Source: Blastococcus aggregatus
GTDB lineage: Bacteria > Actinomycetota > Actinomycetes > Mycobacteriales > Geodermatophilaceae
Assembly (NCBI RefSeq): GCF_900221005.1
Contig: NZ_OBQI01000003.1
Span: 186,001 to 250,000, forward strand
Direction: 5' to 3'
Length of the DNA: 64,000 bases
Positions 50,403 to 60,769 of the stretch are shown piece after piece. The position numbers and the translations under genes were made by a program. A model generated the notes under the pieces. That model worked only from the letters and a program-made list of their open reading frames with translations. It made no database searches and had not been told where the DNA came from. Position 1 is the first letter of the stretch. Each line of letters begins with the position of its first letter.

Positions 50403-50888
50403 GTGAGCATCAGCGACCACGAGCGAGTCGGCAGGGCACTCCCGGAAGAGCGCGTGACTCCCGCCGACCCGATCGTCCGCCCGGCCCCGCACTGGTGGCT
50501 CTGGTACGCCCTGGGTGGCCGGCTGCCACGACGACACCGGAGCTGGGTGCTCTTCGACACCACGACCGGCACCTGGTGGTTGCGCCACATCGCCCGAGCG
50601 ATGGTGCATCTGGCGGTCCCGATCGCGCTGATCATGATCTTCGTGCCCGCCGGATGGGGTCTGCGCGTCGGCATGTGCCTCCTGGGGATCTTCCTCGCGC
50701 TGATCTACTCGGTCGCCTACATCGCCGAGTCCGCCGAGACCCGCGTCAAGAAGGCCGGCTACCCCGTGGGTACCGCCCTGGCCCACCGTGACCGTGCCGG
50801 TCTCGTGCGTCAGCAGCAGGAGAGCGAGCGCAAGCGCGCTGCCGCGGCCAAGCGCGCCGCCCGCTACCAGAAGCGCACCGACCGCTGA
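50403..50888 (+). CDS. DUF5313-like membrane protein
   Basis: A 161-residue protein with two adjacent membrane helices (about 73-115: ARAMVHLAVPIALIMIFVPAGWGLRVGMCLLGIFLALIYSVAY), a Trp-rich segment before them (PHWWLWYALGGRLPRRH) and a charged Lys/Arg/Ala-rich helix at the C-terminus (QQESERKRAAAAKRAAR). This is an actinobacterial family without known function. The GTG at 50403 has a GGGAGG site about 9 bases upstream. Confidence 0.7.
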   Translation: MSISDHERVGRALPEERVTPADPIVRPAPHWWLWYALGGRLPRRHRSWVLFDTTTGTWWLRHIARAMVHLAVPIALIMIFVPAGWGLRVGMCLLGIFLALIYSVAYIAESAETRVKKAGYPVGTALAHRDRAGLVRQQQESERKRAAAAKRAARYQKRTDR

Positions 50889-51006
50889 TCCGGCTCCCTT
50901 CGGGCGGAACGGCGGTCCCGGCGCGACCGCGCGGTGCCGTTGGTCCCGTCGTGGGAAGCCGTGCGCCACTTGCCCGCCCTCCCCCGGCGCGGCTGGACTG
51001 ACCGCC

Positions 51007-51903
51007 ATGAGGCTTTCGGGGAGACGGGGGTGGTGGGCGATCGCCGCCGCGGTCCTCATCGCGGTGGTGACGGCGGTGGGCGTGCTCGTGGCCACCGGCG
51101 GCGAGGACGACACTCCTCCCCAGGCCCGCGGGACGACGTCCCCCGTCCCCTCGACGAGCGCAGCGCCGACGAGCGCCGGGGCGACGACCACCAGCCCGGA
51201 GACGACCACGCAGGAGCCCGGCACGCCGGCACCGACGGCCCCGACGACGGCCGCACCGGTCGCGGTGCCGCCGGCACTGCGGGGCCAGGACCTCACGGTG
51301 CTGCCGACCTCCCAGCGGGTGGTCGCGCTGACCTTCGACGCCGGTGCGAACGCCGCGGCGCTGCCCAGCATCCTGGCCACACTGGCCCGCGAGGGGGTCC
51401 GCGCCACGTTCTTCCTCACCGGCCGCTGGGCTGCGGCCAACCCCGCGGGCGTGACCGCCATCGGCGCCGGCGGGCACCGCATCGGCAACCACTCGATGAC
51501 CCACCCGGCGTTCACCGGGCTGTCCGACGCCGCCGTCAGCGAGGAGGTGCTCGCCGGGCAGCAGGCGATCCTGGCCGCCGGCGCGGACCCGCGTCCGCTG
51601 TTCCGGTTCCCGTCCGGTGATCGTGACGCGCGCACCATCGCCGCGGTGAACGCCGACGGCTACGTCGCGGTCCGCTGGACGGTGGACACGCTGGGCTGGC
51701 AGGGCATCAGTGGCGGCCGCAGCGCCCAGGAGGTCACGGACCGCGCCCTGGCGGGGCTGCGCCCCGGGGAGATCGTGCTGATGCACATCGGCAGCAACCC
51801 CGACGACGGCTCGACGCTCGACGCGGATGCCCTCCCGGACATGATCGCCCGGATGCGAGCCGCCGGGTACGGCTTCGTCACCCTCGACGCCTTGTTCGGA
51901 TGA
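51007..51903 (+). CDS. Secreted polysaccharide deacetylase (NodB/CE4)
   Basis: A 298-residue enzyme: signal or anchor helix (about 9-30), a Thr/Pro/Ala-rich linker (about 35-95), then a NodB domain. The metal triad is in TFDAG (D about 111) and HRIGNHSMTHP (two His about 163 and 167); the RFPSGD block and the later LMHIG supply the other catalytic residues. In motif 1 the usual TFDDG reads TFDAG, so the first catalytic Asp is kept but the metal-binding second Asp is Ala. It removes N- or O-acetyl groups from cell-wall or capsule glycans. The ATG has only a weak site. Confidence 0.85.
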   Translation: MRLSGRRGWWAIAAAVLIAVVTAVGVLVATGGEDDTPPQARGTTSPVPSTSAAPTSAGATTTSPETTTQEPGTPAPTAPTTAAPVAVPPALRGQDLTVLPTSQRVVALTFDAGANAAALPSILATLAREGVRATFFLTGRWAAANPAGVTAIGAGGHRIGNHSMTHPAFTGLSDAAVSEEVLAGQQAILAAGADPRPLFRFPSGDRDARTIAAVNADGYVAVRWTVDTLGWQGISGGRSAQEVTDRALAGLRPGEIVLMHIGSNPDDGSTLDADALPDMIARMRAAGYGFVTLDALFG

Positions 51904-51960
51904 CCACCTCGGCGTGCACGTACCGGTCGGCGTCTCGCCATGGCCGCAAGGGAGGTCAGG

Positions 51961-52863
51961 ATGACTGACGGGCTCGTACTGGCTCGGGAACGTGCCGACG
52001 CACTCGCCCTCGAGCTCCATCGGCTCGATGGCGCGTTGACGACGGAGGAGCGGGCACAGGTGAGCCGGCGGCTGGCTCACGTGGGCGAGCAGTGCCTGGC
52101 GCCGCGGACGACGGACTCGACCTCTCTGCGTCACCGTCTCCGCACCTGGTGGCGGGGGGACGAGCTCCTGCACTCGGCGTGGTACCAGCTGCACGAGATC
52201 GAGCTGGACCTCCGCACCAAGGACCCTGACGTGGCGGAGATCGTCCTCGACGCGCGGGGTCATGTCGCCAAGGAACTGCCCAAGGCGGCGTGGAAGCAGT
52301 TCGAGGAGCGGCTGCGCGCGGCAGGACTCGACCAGGAGGCGCGTCGCGTCCTGGCCCTGGATGCCATTCGACGGTCGCACCGGGCAGCCGAGGCGCGGCA
52401 CGACGGGGAACGTCAGCGGCGGCGCGGGATCTACTCCATCTCGGCGGCGCTGCTGTTCATGGCACTGCTCGTCGCGCTGCTCCAGGCGTTCAGCTCCGAG
52501 CCCTTCATCCAGCCGCCGGCCGACGGCATGGGCATCTCGCCCCGTTTCCTGCTCGTGCTGGTCATGATCTTCGGAGCCCTCGGCGGCCTGGTCAGCGGCC
52601 TGGTCTCCCTCTACATCAGGCAGACCGATTTCTCCGACGCCATCTGGTTCGATCCCCGACCGATGCTCGTCGCGGCGAAGTTCGTGATGGGCATCTGGAC
52701 GGCGGTCATCGGCATCGTCGCCGTCGGGAGCGGGTTGCTGGTCGGTGCCTACACGTCGGTGGCGTCCGCGCTGCTCCTCGCCTTCATCTTCGGCTACGGG
52801 CAGCAGGCGGTCACCGGCTTCCTGGATCGGAAGGTCGCCGAGGTGTCGGAGGACGCCGGCTGA
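51961..52863 (+). CDS. Hypothetical membrane protein with coiled N-terminal domain
   Basis: A 300-residue protein. The first 160 residues are charged and helical (ARERADALALELHRLDGALTTEERAQVSRRL), and the rest has four or five membrane helices beginning at IYSISAALLFMALLVALLQAF (about 155) with a small loop QTDFSDAIWFDPRPMLVAAKF. No known domain recognised. The ATG at 51961 has a GGGAGG site at 7 bases. It precedes a DUF308 membrane gene by 111 bases. Confidence 0.65.
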   Translation: MTDGLVLARERADALALELHRLDGALTTEERAQVSRRLAHVGEQCLAPRTTDSTSLRHRLRTWWRGDELLHSAWYQLHEIELDLRTKDPDVAEIVLDARGHVAKELPKAAWKQFEERLRAAGLDQEARRVLALDAIRRSHRAAEARHDGERQRRRGIYSISAALLFMALLVALLQAFSSEPFIQPPADGMGISPRFLLVLVMIFGALGGLVSGLVSLYIRQTDFSDAIWFDPRPMLVAAKFVMGIWTAVIGIVAVGSGLLVGAYTSVASALLLAFIFGYGQQAVTGFLDRKVAEVSEDAG

Positions 52864-52974
52864 ACCGGCTCACTGCGACGACTCGTCCGCGCCATCTCAT
52901 CCCCGGCGGATGAGCCGGCCGGTCCCCTGCCTCGACAGGCTTCGCCGAAACCGGAACCGGCGGAAGGAGTGGCC

Positions 52975-53553
52975 ATGACCATGACCCTGGAGCGACGGCG
53001 CACGGGTGTCGACATCGCAGTGGGTGTCCTCCTCCTCATCGCGGGGGTGATCCTGCTCGGGAACGTGGTCTTCGCGACCGTCGTCTCCGTGCTGCTCCTC
53101 GGCTGGACGGCGCTGATCTCGGGGATCGCGCTGGTCGTCGGGACACTCCTCCGGCTCCGCTCCGGCGCGTCGTGGACTGTGGCCCTGGGCGGGGTGGTCC
53201 TCGCGGTCCTGGGCCTGTTCATCCTCCGGAACTCCGCGATCGGCGCGCTGACCCTGACGCTGATCGCCGGATCGATGTTCCTGACCACCGGGCTCGTCCG
53301 CATGTTCGGTGCGTCGGTCGTGCCGGAGGCGCGGGCACTGCTGCTCGTCAGCGGACTGGTGTCGGCGGGGCTGGGCGTGTGGGTGCTGCTCAACCTGACC
53401 ACCGCCACGCTCACCCTCCTGGGCACGCTCCTGGCTCTGCAGACGCTCATCGAGGGCGTGACCCTGATCGCCGTGGGCCGCGTGCGGCCGAGCTCCCACC
53501 AGCCGGGCCTGCCGACCGTCGCGCCCGTCGTCGGCGACCGCTCGACCGTGTGA
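52975..53553 (+). CDS. HdeD/DUF308-family membrane protein
   Basis: A 192-residue protein with six evenly spaced hydrophobic segments typical of HdeD/DUF308 (for example VAVGVLL-type opener at about 14-33 and LLLVSGLVSAGLGVWVLLNL). HdeD proteins are linked to acid or stress response but mechanism is unknown. The ATG at 52975 is preferred over a GTG six bases earlier, which would be too close to the GGAAGGAG site. It is 13 bases before the repeat-protein gene. Confidence 0.8.
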   Translation: MTMTLERRRTGVDIAVGVLLLIAGVILLGNVVFATVVSVLLLGWTALISGIALVVGTLLRLRSGASWTVALGGVVLAVLGLFILRNSAIGALTLTLIAGSMFLTTGLVRMFGASVVPEARALLLVSGLVSAGLGVWVLLNLTTATLTLLGTLLALQTLIEGVTLIAVGRVRPSSHQPGLPTVAPVVGDRSTV

Positions 53554-53566
53554 CCCCGGCGGCAGC

Positions 53567-54325
53567 ATGAGGACCGGCGCGCCGTCGGCTGTTGCCGATG
53601 GTCTCCTGGCCCGTGGCAGTGCCCTGGCCGAGCAGGCATGGAGGGCCGGGGAGCCGCTCCGGAGCGCCGCAGGTTCCCTGCTCGCCGCTCTCGGGGACAC
53701 GGGCACACGCAGCGGATCCGCGCTGGCTGGGCAGGGCCGGGCGGTGGTGTCGACGCTCGACGGATGGCTGGAGACCGCCCTCCGAGCGCTCGTCCCGAGA
53801 GTGGTCGACGCGCTCGTCGCTTCGGTCGATCTGACCGACCTGGTCCGCCGGCACGTGGACCTCGACGCCCTGGCCGGTCACCTGGACGTCGAGGCGCTCG
53901 TCCGCCGCGTGGATCTGGACGCCCTCGCCGCCGAACTCGACGTCGCCGCCGTCGTCGCCCGGGTGGATCCCGCCCCCGTGGTCGCGCGGATCGACCTCGA
54001 CGAGGTGGTGGCCCGCGTCGACCTGGACGCCGTCGCGGCTCGCCTGGACCTCGAGCGGCTGCTGGCCCGAGTCGACCCGGACACCGTCGTCGCCCGGGTC
54101 GACCTCGATGCCGTGATCGCCCGGATCGATCTCGTGGCCCTCGCCCGCGAGGTCATCGATGCCGTCGACCTCCCCGAGATCGTCCGCTCCTCCACCGGAA
54201 CGATGGCCACGGACGCGGTGCGGTCGGTGCGATCGGAGACCATGCGGGCCGACGACGCGGTCGCCGGCTTCGTCGACCGGCTGCTGCGCCGCCCGCCCGG
54301 ACGCGGCGCGCCGGTCCTGCCATGA
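53567..54325 (+). CDS. Nonapeptide-repeat protein
   Basis: A 252-residue protein whose middle (residues 87-206) is made of about 12 tandem 9-residue repeats with the pattern [VIL]-D-[LVP]-x-x-[VLA]-[VLA]-A-R, for example VDLDALAGH, IDLDEVVAR, VDLDAVAAR, VDPDTVVAR. The N-terminal 80 residues are helical and Ala/Leu-rich. The repeats would stack as an amphipathic helix or solenoid. Similar proteins in actinobacteria stand next to RDD-family membrane proteins, as in the gene that follows (4-base ATGA overlap). Biochemical role unknown. Confidence 0.75.
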   Translation: MRTGAPSAVADGLLARGSALAEQAWRAGEPLRSAAGSLLAALGDTGTRSGSALAGQGRAVVSTLDGWLETALRALVPRVVDALVASVDLTDLVRRHVDLDALAGHLDVEALVRRVDLDALAAELDVAAVVARVDPAPVVARIDLDEVVARVDLDAVAARLDLERLLARVDPDTVVARVDLDAVIARIDLVALAREVIDAVDLPEIVRSSTGTMATDAVRSVRSETMRADDAVAGFVDRLLRRPPGRGAPVLP

Positions 54326-54978
54326 ACCGGGTACCGGCCGCCTCCCCCACCGCGACCGCGGGGGTCGTCACTCGGCTGCTCGCGGCGGCGGTCGACCTGG
54401 CGGTCGTGCTCGTCGCCCTGGGAGGGCTCGTCCTCGTCGCCGCAGGCGCCCGCTTCCTGTGGTCGCCGGCGTCCTTCCGCTGGCCCGGCGAACTGGCGGA
54501 CGGCTCCGGCAGCCGGATCGAGGCGTCGCTGCTCGCTGCCCGCATGCACCTGGTCAACGGCGCCCGGCCGCTCGCGCGCGACGCGCTGGCCCGCGCACTG
54601 TCGCTCGCCGAGCCGGAGCGCCGTCGTCGGCCGTTCCTGCGTCCCGGACCTTCGGGCAGGAGCCTGCTGGCCGCCTTTCCGGACCTGGTGGGGGCGCACG
54701 CCTGGCTCGGCCTGGCTCCCCCGGCGGCTGGGCGCGCTTCGGGACCGAGGGACGCACCGGTGGCCGGGACGTCGGAGATGCCGATCGAACCCTTGACCAA
54801 TCGGGAGACGACCGTGCTCGTCCGGATGGCGCAGGCCATGTCGGCCGAGGACATCGCCAACGACCTGTTCCTGTCGGTCAACACCGTCAAGACCCACCAG
54901 CGCGGCATCTACCGGAAGCTCGCCGTCTCCCGGCGCAACGACGCCGTGCGGAAGGCCAGGGAACTCGGGCTCGTCTGA
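54322..54978 (+). CDS. RDD N-terminus fused to LuxR-type C-terminal domain (chimera)
   Basis: A 218-residue frame joined from two gene families. Residues 1-54 match the start of an RDD membrane protein (VVTRLLAAAVDLAVVLVALGGLV and FLWSPASFRWP), with one membrane helix. Residues 56-135 look like the end of a MalT/LAL-type helical repeat region (ARMHLVNGARPLARDALARALSLAEPERRRR). Residues about 153-215 are an intact LuxR HTH (LTNRETTVLVRMAQAMSAEDIANDLFLSVNTVKTHQRGIYRKL). The rest of the RDD domain and of the LuxR sensor are absent. The ATG overlaps the repeat-protein stop. Likely a deletion fusion that made a one-helix membrane-tethered regulator, or a decaying gene. Confidence 0.65.
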   Translation: MNRVPAASPTATAGVVTRLLAAAVDLAVVLVALGGLVLVAAGARFLWSPASFRWPGELADGSGSRIEASLLAARMHLVNGARPLARDALARALSLAEPERRRRPFLRPGPSGRSLLAAFPDLVGAHAWLGLAPPAAGRASGPRDAPVAGTSEMPIEPLTNRETTVLVRMAQAMSAEDIANDLFLSVNTVKTHQRGIYRKLAVSRRNDAVRKARELGLV

Positions 54979-54999
54979 GCACCGAGATGCTCACGACGC

Positions 55000-56865
<1,866 letters not shown>

Positions 56866-57091
56866 CGCCCCAGCATCTGCCCCGGGACGGTCGTGGCGGC
56901 AGGGTCCGGCGGCCACGGGCGGCGGGACGATCGTCTCTGCACGCCCGCCGCCCGCCACCCGTCGCCGGCCGGCCGGGAACGCGGAGGGAGGGTCCGAGGT
57001 CCCTGCCCCGGCGGCCCTCCGCCGGTATCGGCCGCCCGGATCGCGGCGCAGCATCGGCGGCGTCCCGCCCCCGGACCGAACGGAGCGCGCC

Positions 57092-57460
57092 ATGTCCGAC
57101 CCCACGCCCGAGCAACGCCACGAGTGGGCGGCGCTCACCGACCGGCTCAGCATCGCGCTCCACGACCACGACGTCACCATCGAGGTGCTCGACCCGGACG
57201 GCGGGGACGCCTCCGTGGTCGAACGGGAGCCGTTCGAGGGCATCACCTACGACGACAAGGACGACGTCGTCGTGGTCACGGTCGCGGGGCGGACGCCCGA
57301 TCAGCCCGTCGTGCTCCGGCACGTGATCCAGCGCCCGCGGGAGATCCTCGCCGACGTGATCCCCCAGGGCGCGGCGGTACGGATCACCGACGCGTCCGGG
57401 ACGACGACGGTGCTGGGCCTGCTGCGCCGGACGGAGCACCAGGACCGACCCTCCGGCTGA
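57092..57460 (+). CDS. DUF5335-like hypothetical protein
   Basis: A 122-residue soluble, acidic protein, with beta-rich stretches (VTIEVLDPDGGDASVVEREPFEGITYDDKDDVVVVTV) and no signal peptide or membrane segment. It looks like the DUF5335 family, which has no known role. The ATG has a GGAG at about 8 bases. It stands alone, divergent from the acyl-CoA synthetase. Confidence 0.6.
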   Translation: MSDPTPEQRHEWAALTDRLSIALHDHDVTIEVLDPDGGDASVVEREPFEGITYDDKDDVVVVTVAGRTPDQPVVLRHVIQRPREILADVIPQGAAVRITDASGTTTVLGLLRRTEHQDRPSG

Positions 57461-57612
57461 GCGACGGCGGACCACCGGTGCCGGAGGGCCCCAAGGACCC
57501 GAGCACCGGAGCCGAGCGACCCTGGCCCCGGCGACCCCGGATCGCGACCCTTCGGTGACGGGCCGGCGCCGGACCACCGTGGTCACGGTGCCGCCGGCGA
57601 GAGGTGGTTCCC

Positions 57613-59190
57613 ATGGCGATCCGGGCTCGCGGCGGGGTCGTGACGGTGCTGCTGATCGCTCTGCTCACCGCGGGGCTGGTCCACATCCCCACCGTGGCGG
57701 GCGCAGCGGTGTGCACCCAGGCCGATCCGGTGGTGCGGCGGCACTGCGAACTCGGCGGGTCGAGCGGCTTCCTCGGAGCTCCGACCACCGGGGTGCTGCC
57801 CACCCCCGACCGGATCGGTCGCTTCCAGTACTACACCGGCGGCTCCATCTACTGGACCGCGGCCACGGGCGCCCGCGAGGTGCACGGCGACATCCTCGCC
57901 AAGTGGGGGTCGCTGGGCTGGGAGCGGAGCTTCCTCGGCTACCCCCTCACCGACGAGCTCACCGCGCCCGACCGTGTGGGCCGCGGCTCCTTCTTCCAGG
58001 GCGGAGCGGTCTACTGGACCCCGTCCACGGGTGCGCACGAGGTGCACGGCGCCATCTACGCCAAGTGGCGGTCGATGGGCCTGGAGCGCAGCGTCCTGGG
58101 CTACCCGGTCACCGACGAGTTCTCCATGCCCGACGGCGTCGGGCGCGCCAGCTTCTTCCAGGGTGGGGCCATCTACTGGACCCCTGCGACCGGCGCACAC
58201 GAGGTGCACGGCGCGATCCTCTCGACGTGGGGCGCGATGGGGTGGGAGCGCAGCGCGCTGGGCTATCCCATCTCCGACGAGTACGACGTGAACGCCGGGC
58301 GGCAGAGCGACTTCCAGGGTGGTTTCCTGCGCTGGACGGCGGCGACCGGCATCGTGCGCACCGCCGTGCTGGGCCCCTACGACCGGTCCGGCACCTGGGT
58401 GTCCCGATACGGGTTCAGCCGCGAGTTCGGCGGCCCGACTCCCCCGATCGCTCCCACGGCCGTCGATGCCATGGCCGCAGCCGGGGTGGACACGATCTAC
58501 CTGCAGGCGGCGTCCAAGGACCCCCGCTTCCCCGACCTGATCAGCCCCGACCTGCTCGCCCAGTTCCTCACCCGCGCCCACGCGCACGGCATGCAGGTGG
58601 TGGCCTGGTACCTGCCCGAGCTCACCGACGTCGAGGCCGACCTGCGGCGGCTGCGTGGCATGGTCGACTTCCGCGCCTCCGGGCAGGCGTTCGACGCCGT
58701 CGCGGTGGACATCGAGGACCTGACGGTCGCCGACGTCGACCTGCGCAACGCCCGTCTGGTCGACCTCTCCGCCCGCCTGGCGGCGTACGCACCGACCACC
58801 ACGCTGGGGGCGATCGTGCTCCCGCCCGTGGTCACCGACGTGCTCAACACCTCGTACTGGCCGCGGTTCCCGTGGCGCCAGCTCGCGCCGCACTACCAGG
58901 TGTGGCTGCCGATGGCCTACTGGAGCAACCGGACCGCGGCGTCGGGGTGGCGGGACGCCTACCGGTACACCAGCGAGAACGTCGCCCGGGTGCGTGGCAA
59001 CCTCGGCGAGCCGTGCGCGGCGGTGTCGGTCATCGGCGGGTTCGGCGTCGGGATCCCCGCCTCGGACTACACCGCCATGGCGCGTGCGGCGGCCGATCAG
59101 GGCGCGATCGGGGTGTCGGTCTGGGACTGGGCCACCACCCCGGCGGCATCCTGGCCGCCACTGCGCGACTACGCCGTCCGCGGCTGCTGA
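57613..59190 (+). CDS. Secreted LGFP-repeat protein with TIM-barrel-like domain
   Basis: A 525-residue exported protein: signal peptide ending near residue 30 (VHIPTVAGAA), then at least four LGFP repeats between about 45 and 250 (units with LGYPLTDE, LGYPVTDE, LGYPISDE, each containing WG-type and GGxxYW motifs), then a C-terminal domain of about 270 residues with TIM-barrel-like beta/alpha order (GVDTIYLQAASKDPRFPDL, GMQVVAWYLPEL, VAVDIEDL, VWLPMAYWS). LGFP repeats bind cell wall glycans in actinobacteria. The catalytic domain resembles DUF4015-type putative glycosidases; the enzyme activity is unproven. The ATG at 57613 has AGAGGTGG upstream. Confidence 0.85.
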   Translation: MAIRARGGVVTVLLIALLTAGLVHIPTVAGAAVCTQADPVVRRHCELGGSSGFLGAPTTGVLPTPDRIGRFQYYTGGSIYWTAATGAREVHGDILAKWGSLGWERSFLGYPLTDELTAPDRVGRGSFFQGGAVYWTPSTGAHEVHGAIYAKWRSMGLERSVLGYPVTDEFSMPDGVGRASFFQGGAIYWTPATGAHEVHGAILSTWGAMGWERSALGYPISDEYDVNAGRQSDFQGGFLRWTAATGIVRTAVLGPYDRSGTWVSRYGFSREFGGPTPPIAPTAVDAMAAAGVDTIYLQAASKDPRFPDLISPDLLAQFLTRAHAHGMQVVAWYLPELTDVEADLRRLRGMVDFRASGQAFDAVAVDIEDLTVADVDLRNARLVDLSARLAAYAPTTTLGAIVLPPVVTDVLNTSYWPRFPWRQLAPHYQVWLPMAYWSNRTAASGWRDAYRYTSENVARVRGNLGEPCAAVSVIGGFGVGIPASDYTAMARAAADQGAIGVSVWDWATTPAASWPPLRDYAVRGC

Positions 59191-59328
59191 AGCAGCCCGG
59201 TTCCGGGGCCGCGCTGCGAGCCGTGGGCTACTTCCGACCCTCCCGGCCGGGCCCTTCGTCCGTCCCGTCGCCGCCGGCCCGCGCCTAGCGTCGGCCGGGA
59301 CAGCGAGATCGCGAAGGAGGAGGCAGTC

Positions 59329-59871
59329 GTGAGCCGTGCCCTGGTCGTCTACGAATCCGTGTTCGGCGACGCACGGGCGATCGCGCACGCCATCGCCGAG
59401 GGACTGTCCGACGGCGGGCTGGGAGTCGACGTGGTCGCCGCCGACCAGGGCCCCGCCGAGGTCGGGCCCGACGTGGACCTGCTCGTCGTGGGCGCCCCCA
59501 ACCACGGCTTCTCCATGCCCCGGCCGTCCAGCCGCGAGGGAGCGGTGACGCAGCACGGGGCAGAGATCGCCGATCCGGACCGTGGGCTGCACGAGTGGCT
59601 CGACGCCGTCCGCCTCGACGCGACCGGCGCCCGGGCCGCCGCGTTCGACACCCGCAGCGACCACCCCAAGCTGCTGGTGAAGATGGACCACGCCGCCCGG
59701 ACCGAGGAGAAGCTGCTGCGGGGCCACGGCCTGGCCCTCCTCGCGCCCGCCGAGCACTTCTCCGTCACCGACACCAAGGGTCCCCTCGTCGCCGGCGAGG
59801 AGGACCGGGCCCGGCGCTGGGGTGCGACGCTCGCCCGGGCGCTGGCGGCCGAACCGGCCGGGCGAACCTGA
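59329..59871 (+). CDS. Flavodoxin-like protein
   Basis: A 180-residue FMN-binding-type fold. The loop ALVVYESVFGDARAIAHAIAEG is the phosphate-binding site (classic (T/S)xTGxT replaced by SVFGDA), and VDLLVVGAPNHGFSM gives the second flavin loop. A further Asp/Glu-rich end follows. It may serve as an electron carrier or a quinone-reductase-like enzyme. Strong GAGGAGG site upstream of the GTG. It starts a three-gene run with the nitroreductase-family and DUF5655 genes. Confidence 0.75.
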   Translation: MSRALVVYESVFGDARAIAHAIAEGLSDGGLGVDVVAADQGPAEVGPDVDLLVVGAPNHGFSMPRPSSREGAVTQHGAEIADPDRGLHEWLDAVRLDATGARAAAFDTRSDHPKLLVKMDHAARTEEKLLRGHGLALLAPAEHFSVTDTKGPLVAGEEDRARRWGATLARALAAEPAGRT

Positions 59872-59879
59872 GCCTGCCC

Positions 59880-60350
59880 GTGTTCGCGGCCCGCCTCGAG
59901 AACGCCGTCGACCGGCACTCGGTCCGGCTGGGCGCGTGGTTGCTGCGGCGGACCCACGGCCGGATCGTGCGGCTGTGGCGCCGGCGGGCGCTCGTGCTGA
60001 CCACGCGCGGGCGCCGGTCGGGGCTGCCCCGCACGGTCGTCGTGCAGTACTTCCCCGACGGGCAGGACCTGGTCGTCGTGGCCGCCAACAGCGGGATGCC
60101 GAGCGACCCCGCCTGGTACCTCAACCTCACGGCCGATCCCCGGGCCACGGTCGAGGTGGACGGGCGCACCCGCCAGGTCCGCGCCGTCCCGATGACGCCC
60201 GAGGAGGCTGCGGCGTGGTGGCCGCACGTGCTGGACGCAGCGCCGGACTACGCCCGCTATCCGAAGCGCACCGACCGACGGATCCCGCTCGTGCGGCTGG
60301 TCCCCGATCCCTCCCGGGGTGCAGGGGCCACGGGCCCGCCCGCCCCGTGA
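59880..60350 (+). CDS. F420-dependent nitroreductase (DDN) family protein
   Basis: A 156-residue member of the deazaflavin-dependent nitroreductase family, paralogous in type to the protein at 44853. Features: ALVLTTRGRRSGLPRTVVVQYFPDGQDLVVVAANSG (about 43-78) and WYLNLTADPRATVEVDG. The GTG at 59880 follows the flavodoxin stop by 8 bases. It ends in an Ala/Pro-rich tail and overlaps the next gene as GTGA. Confidence 0.82.
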   Translation: MFAARLENAVDRHSVRLGAWLLRRTHGRIVRLWRRRALVLTTRGRRSGLPRTVVVQYFPDGQDLVVVAANSGMPSDPAWYLNLTADPRATVEVDGRTRQVRAVPMTPEEAAAWWPHVLDAAPDYARYPKRTDRRIPLVRLVPDPSRGAGATGPPAP

Positions 60351-60712
60351 CGCCGGAGGAGTTCTTCGCCGGATCGCCGCTCGGGCTGGCCGTGCTCGCC
60401 CGCGTCTCCGAGCTGCTGCAGGACGTCGACGACGTCCGGATACGAGCATCGGTCAGCCAGGTGGCCTTCTCCCGCCGCCGGGGCTTCGCCTACCTCTGGT
60501 GCCCGGGGCGGTACCTCCACCGCCCGACGGCCGAGGTGGTCCTGTCGGTGGTGCTCGGCCGGCGGGACACCTCGCCTCGATGGAAGGAGGTCGTGCACCC
60601 CGCCCCGGCGCACTGGATGCACCACCTGGAGGTGCACGCCCCGCAGGACATCGACGACGAGGTCGCCGGCTGGGTCCGGGCGGCGGCGGCCGAGGCCGGC
60701 GCGCCGGCCTGA
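60347..60712 (+). CDS. DUF5655-domain protein
   Basis: A 121-residue protein with the DUF5655 pattern: TPEEFFAGSPLGLAVLARVSELL, VRIRASVSQVAFSRRRGFAYLWCPGRYL, VVLSVVLGRRDTSPRWKEVVHPAPAHWMHHLEV. This compact alpha/beta domain has no known activity. The GTG at 60347 overlaps the preceding stop, so the three-gene set (flavodoxin, nitroreductase-type, DUF5655) is probably co-translated. Confidence 0.78.
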   Translation: MTPEEFFAGSPLGLAVLARVSELLQDVDDVRIRASVSQVAFSRRRGFAYLWCPGRYLHRPTAEVVLSVVLGRRDTSPRWKEVVHPAPAHWMHHLEVHAPQDIDDEVAGWVRAAAAEAGAPA

Positions 60713-60769
60713 CGCCCCCCGCACCGGCACCTCCTCCACGCAGCACGGATCGGCGGACCCGCGCGGCGC

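Noticed and set aside
59595..60712. Long overlapping frames across the flavodoxin, nitroreductase and DUF5655 genes
   Set aside because: Each long frame contains one real gene at its end plus shadow sequence before it. The starts were set by GTG codons at 59880 and 60347 with family-consistent N-termini.
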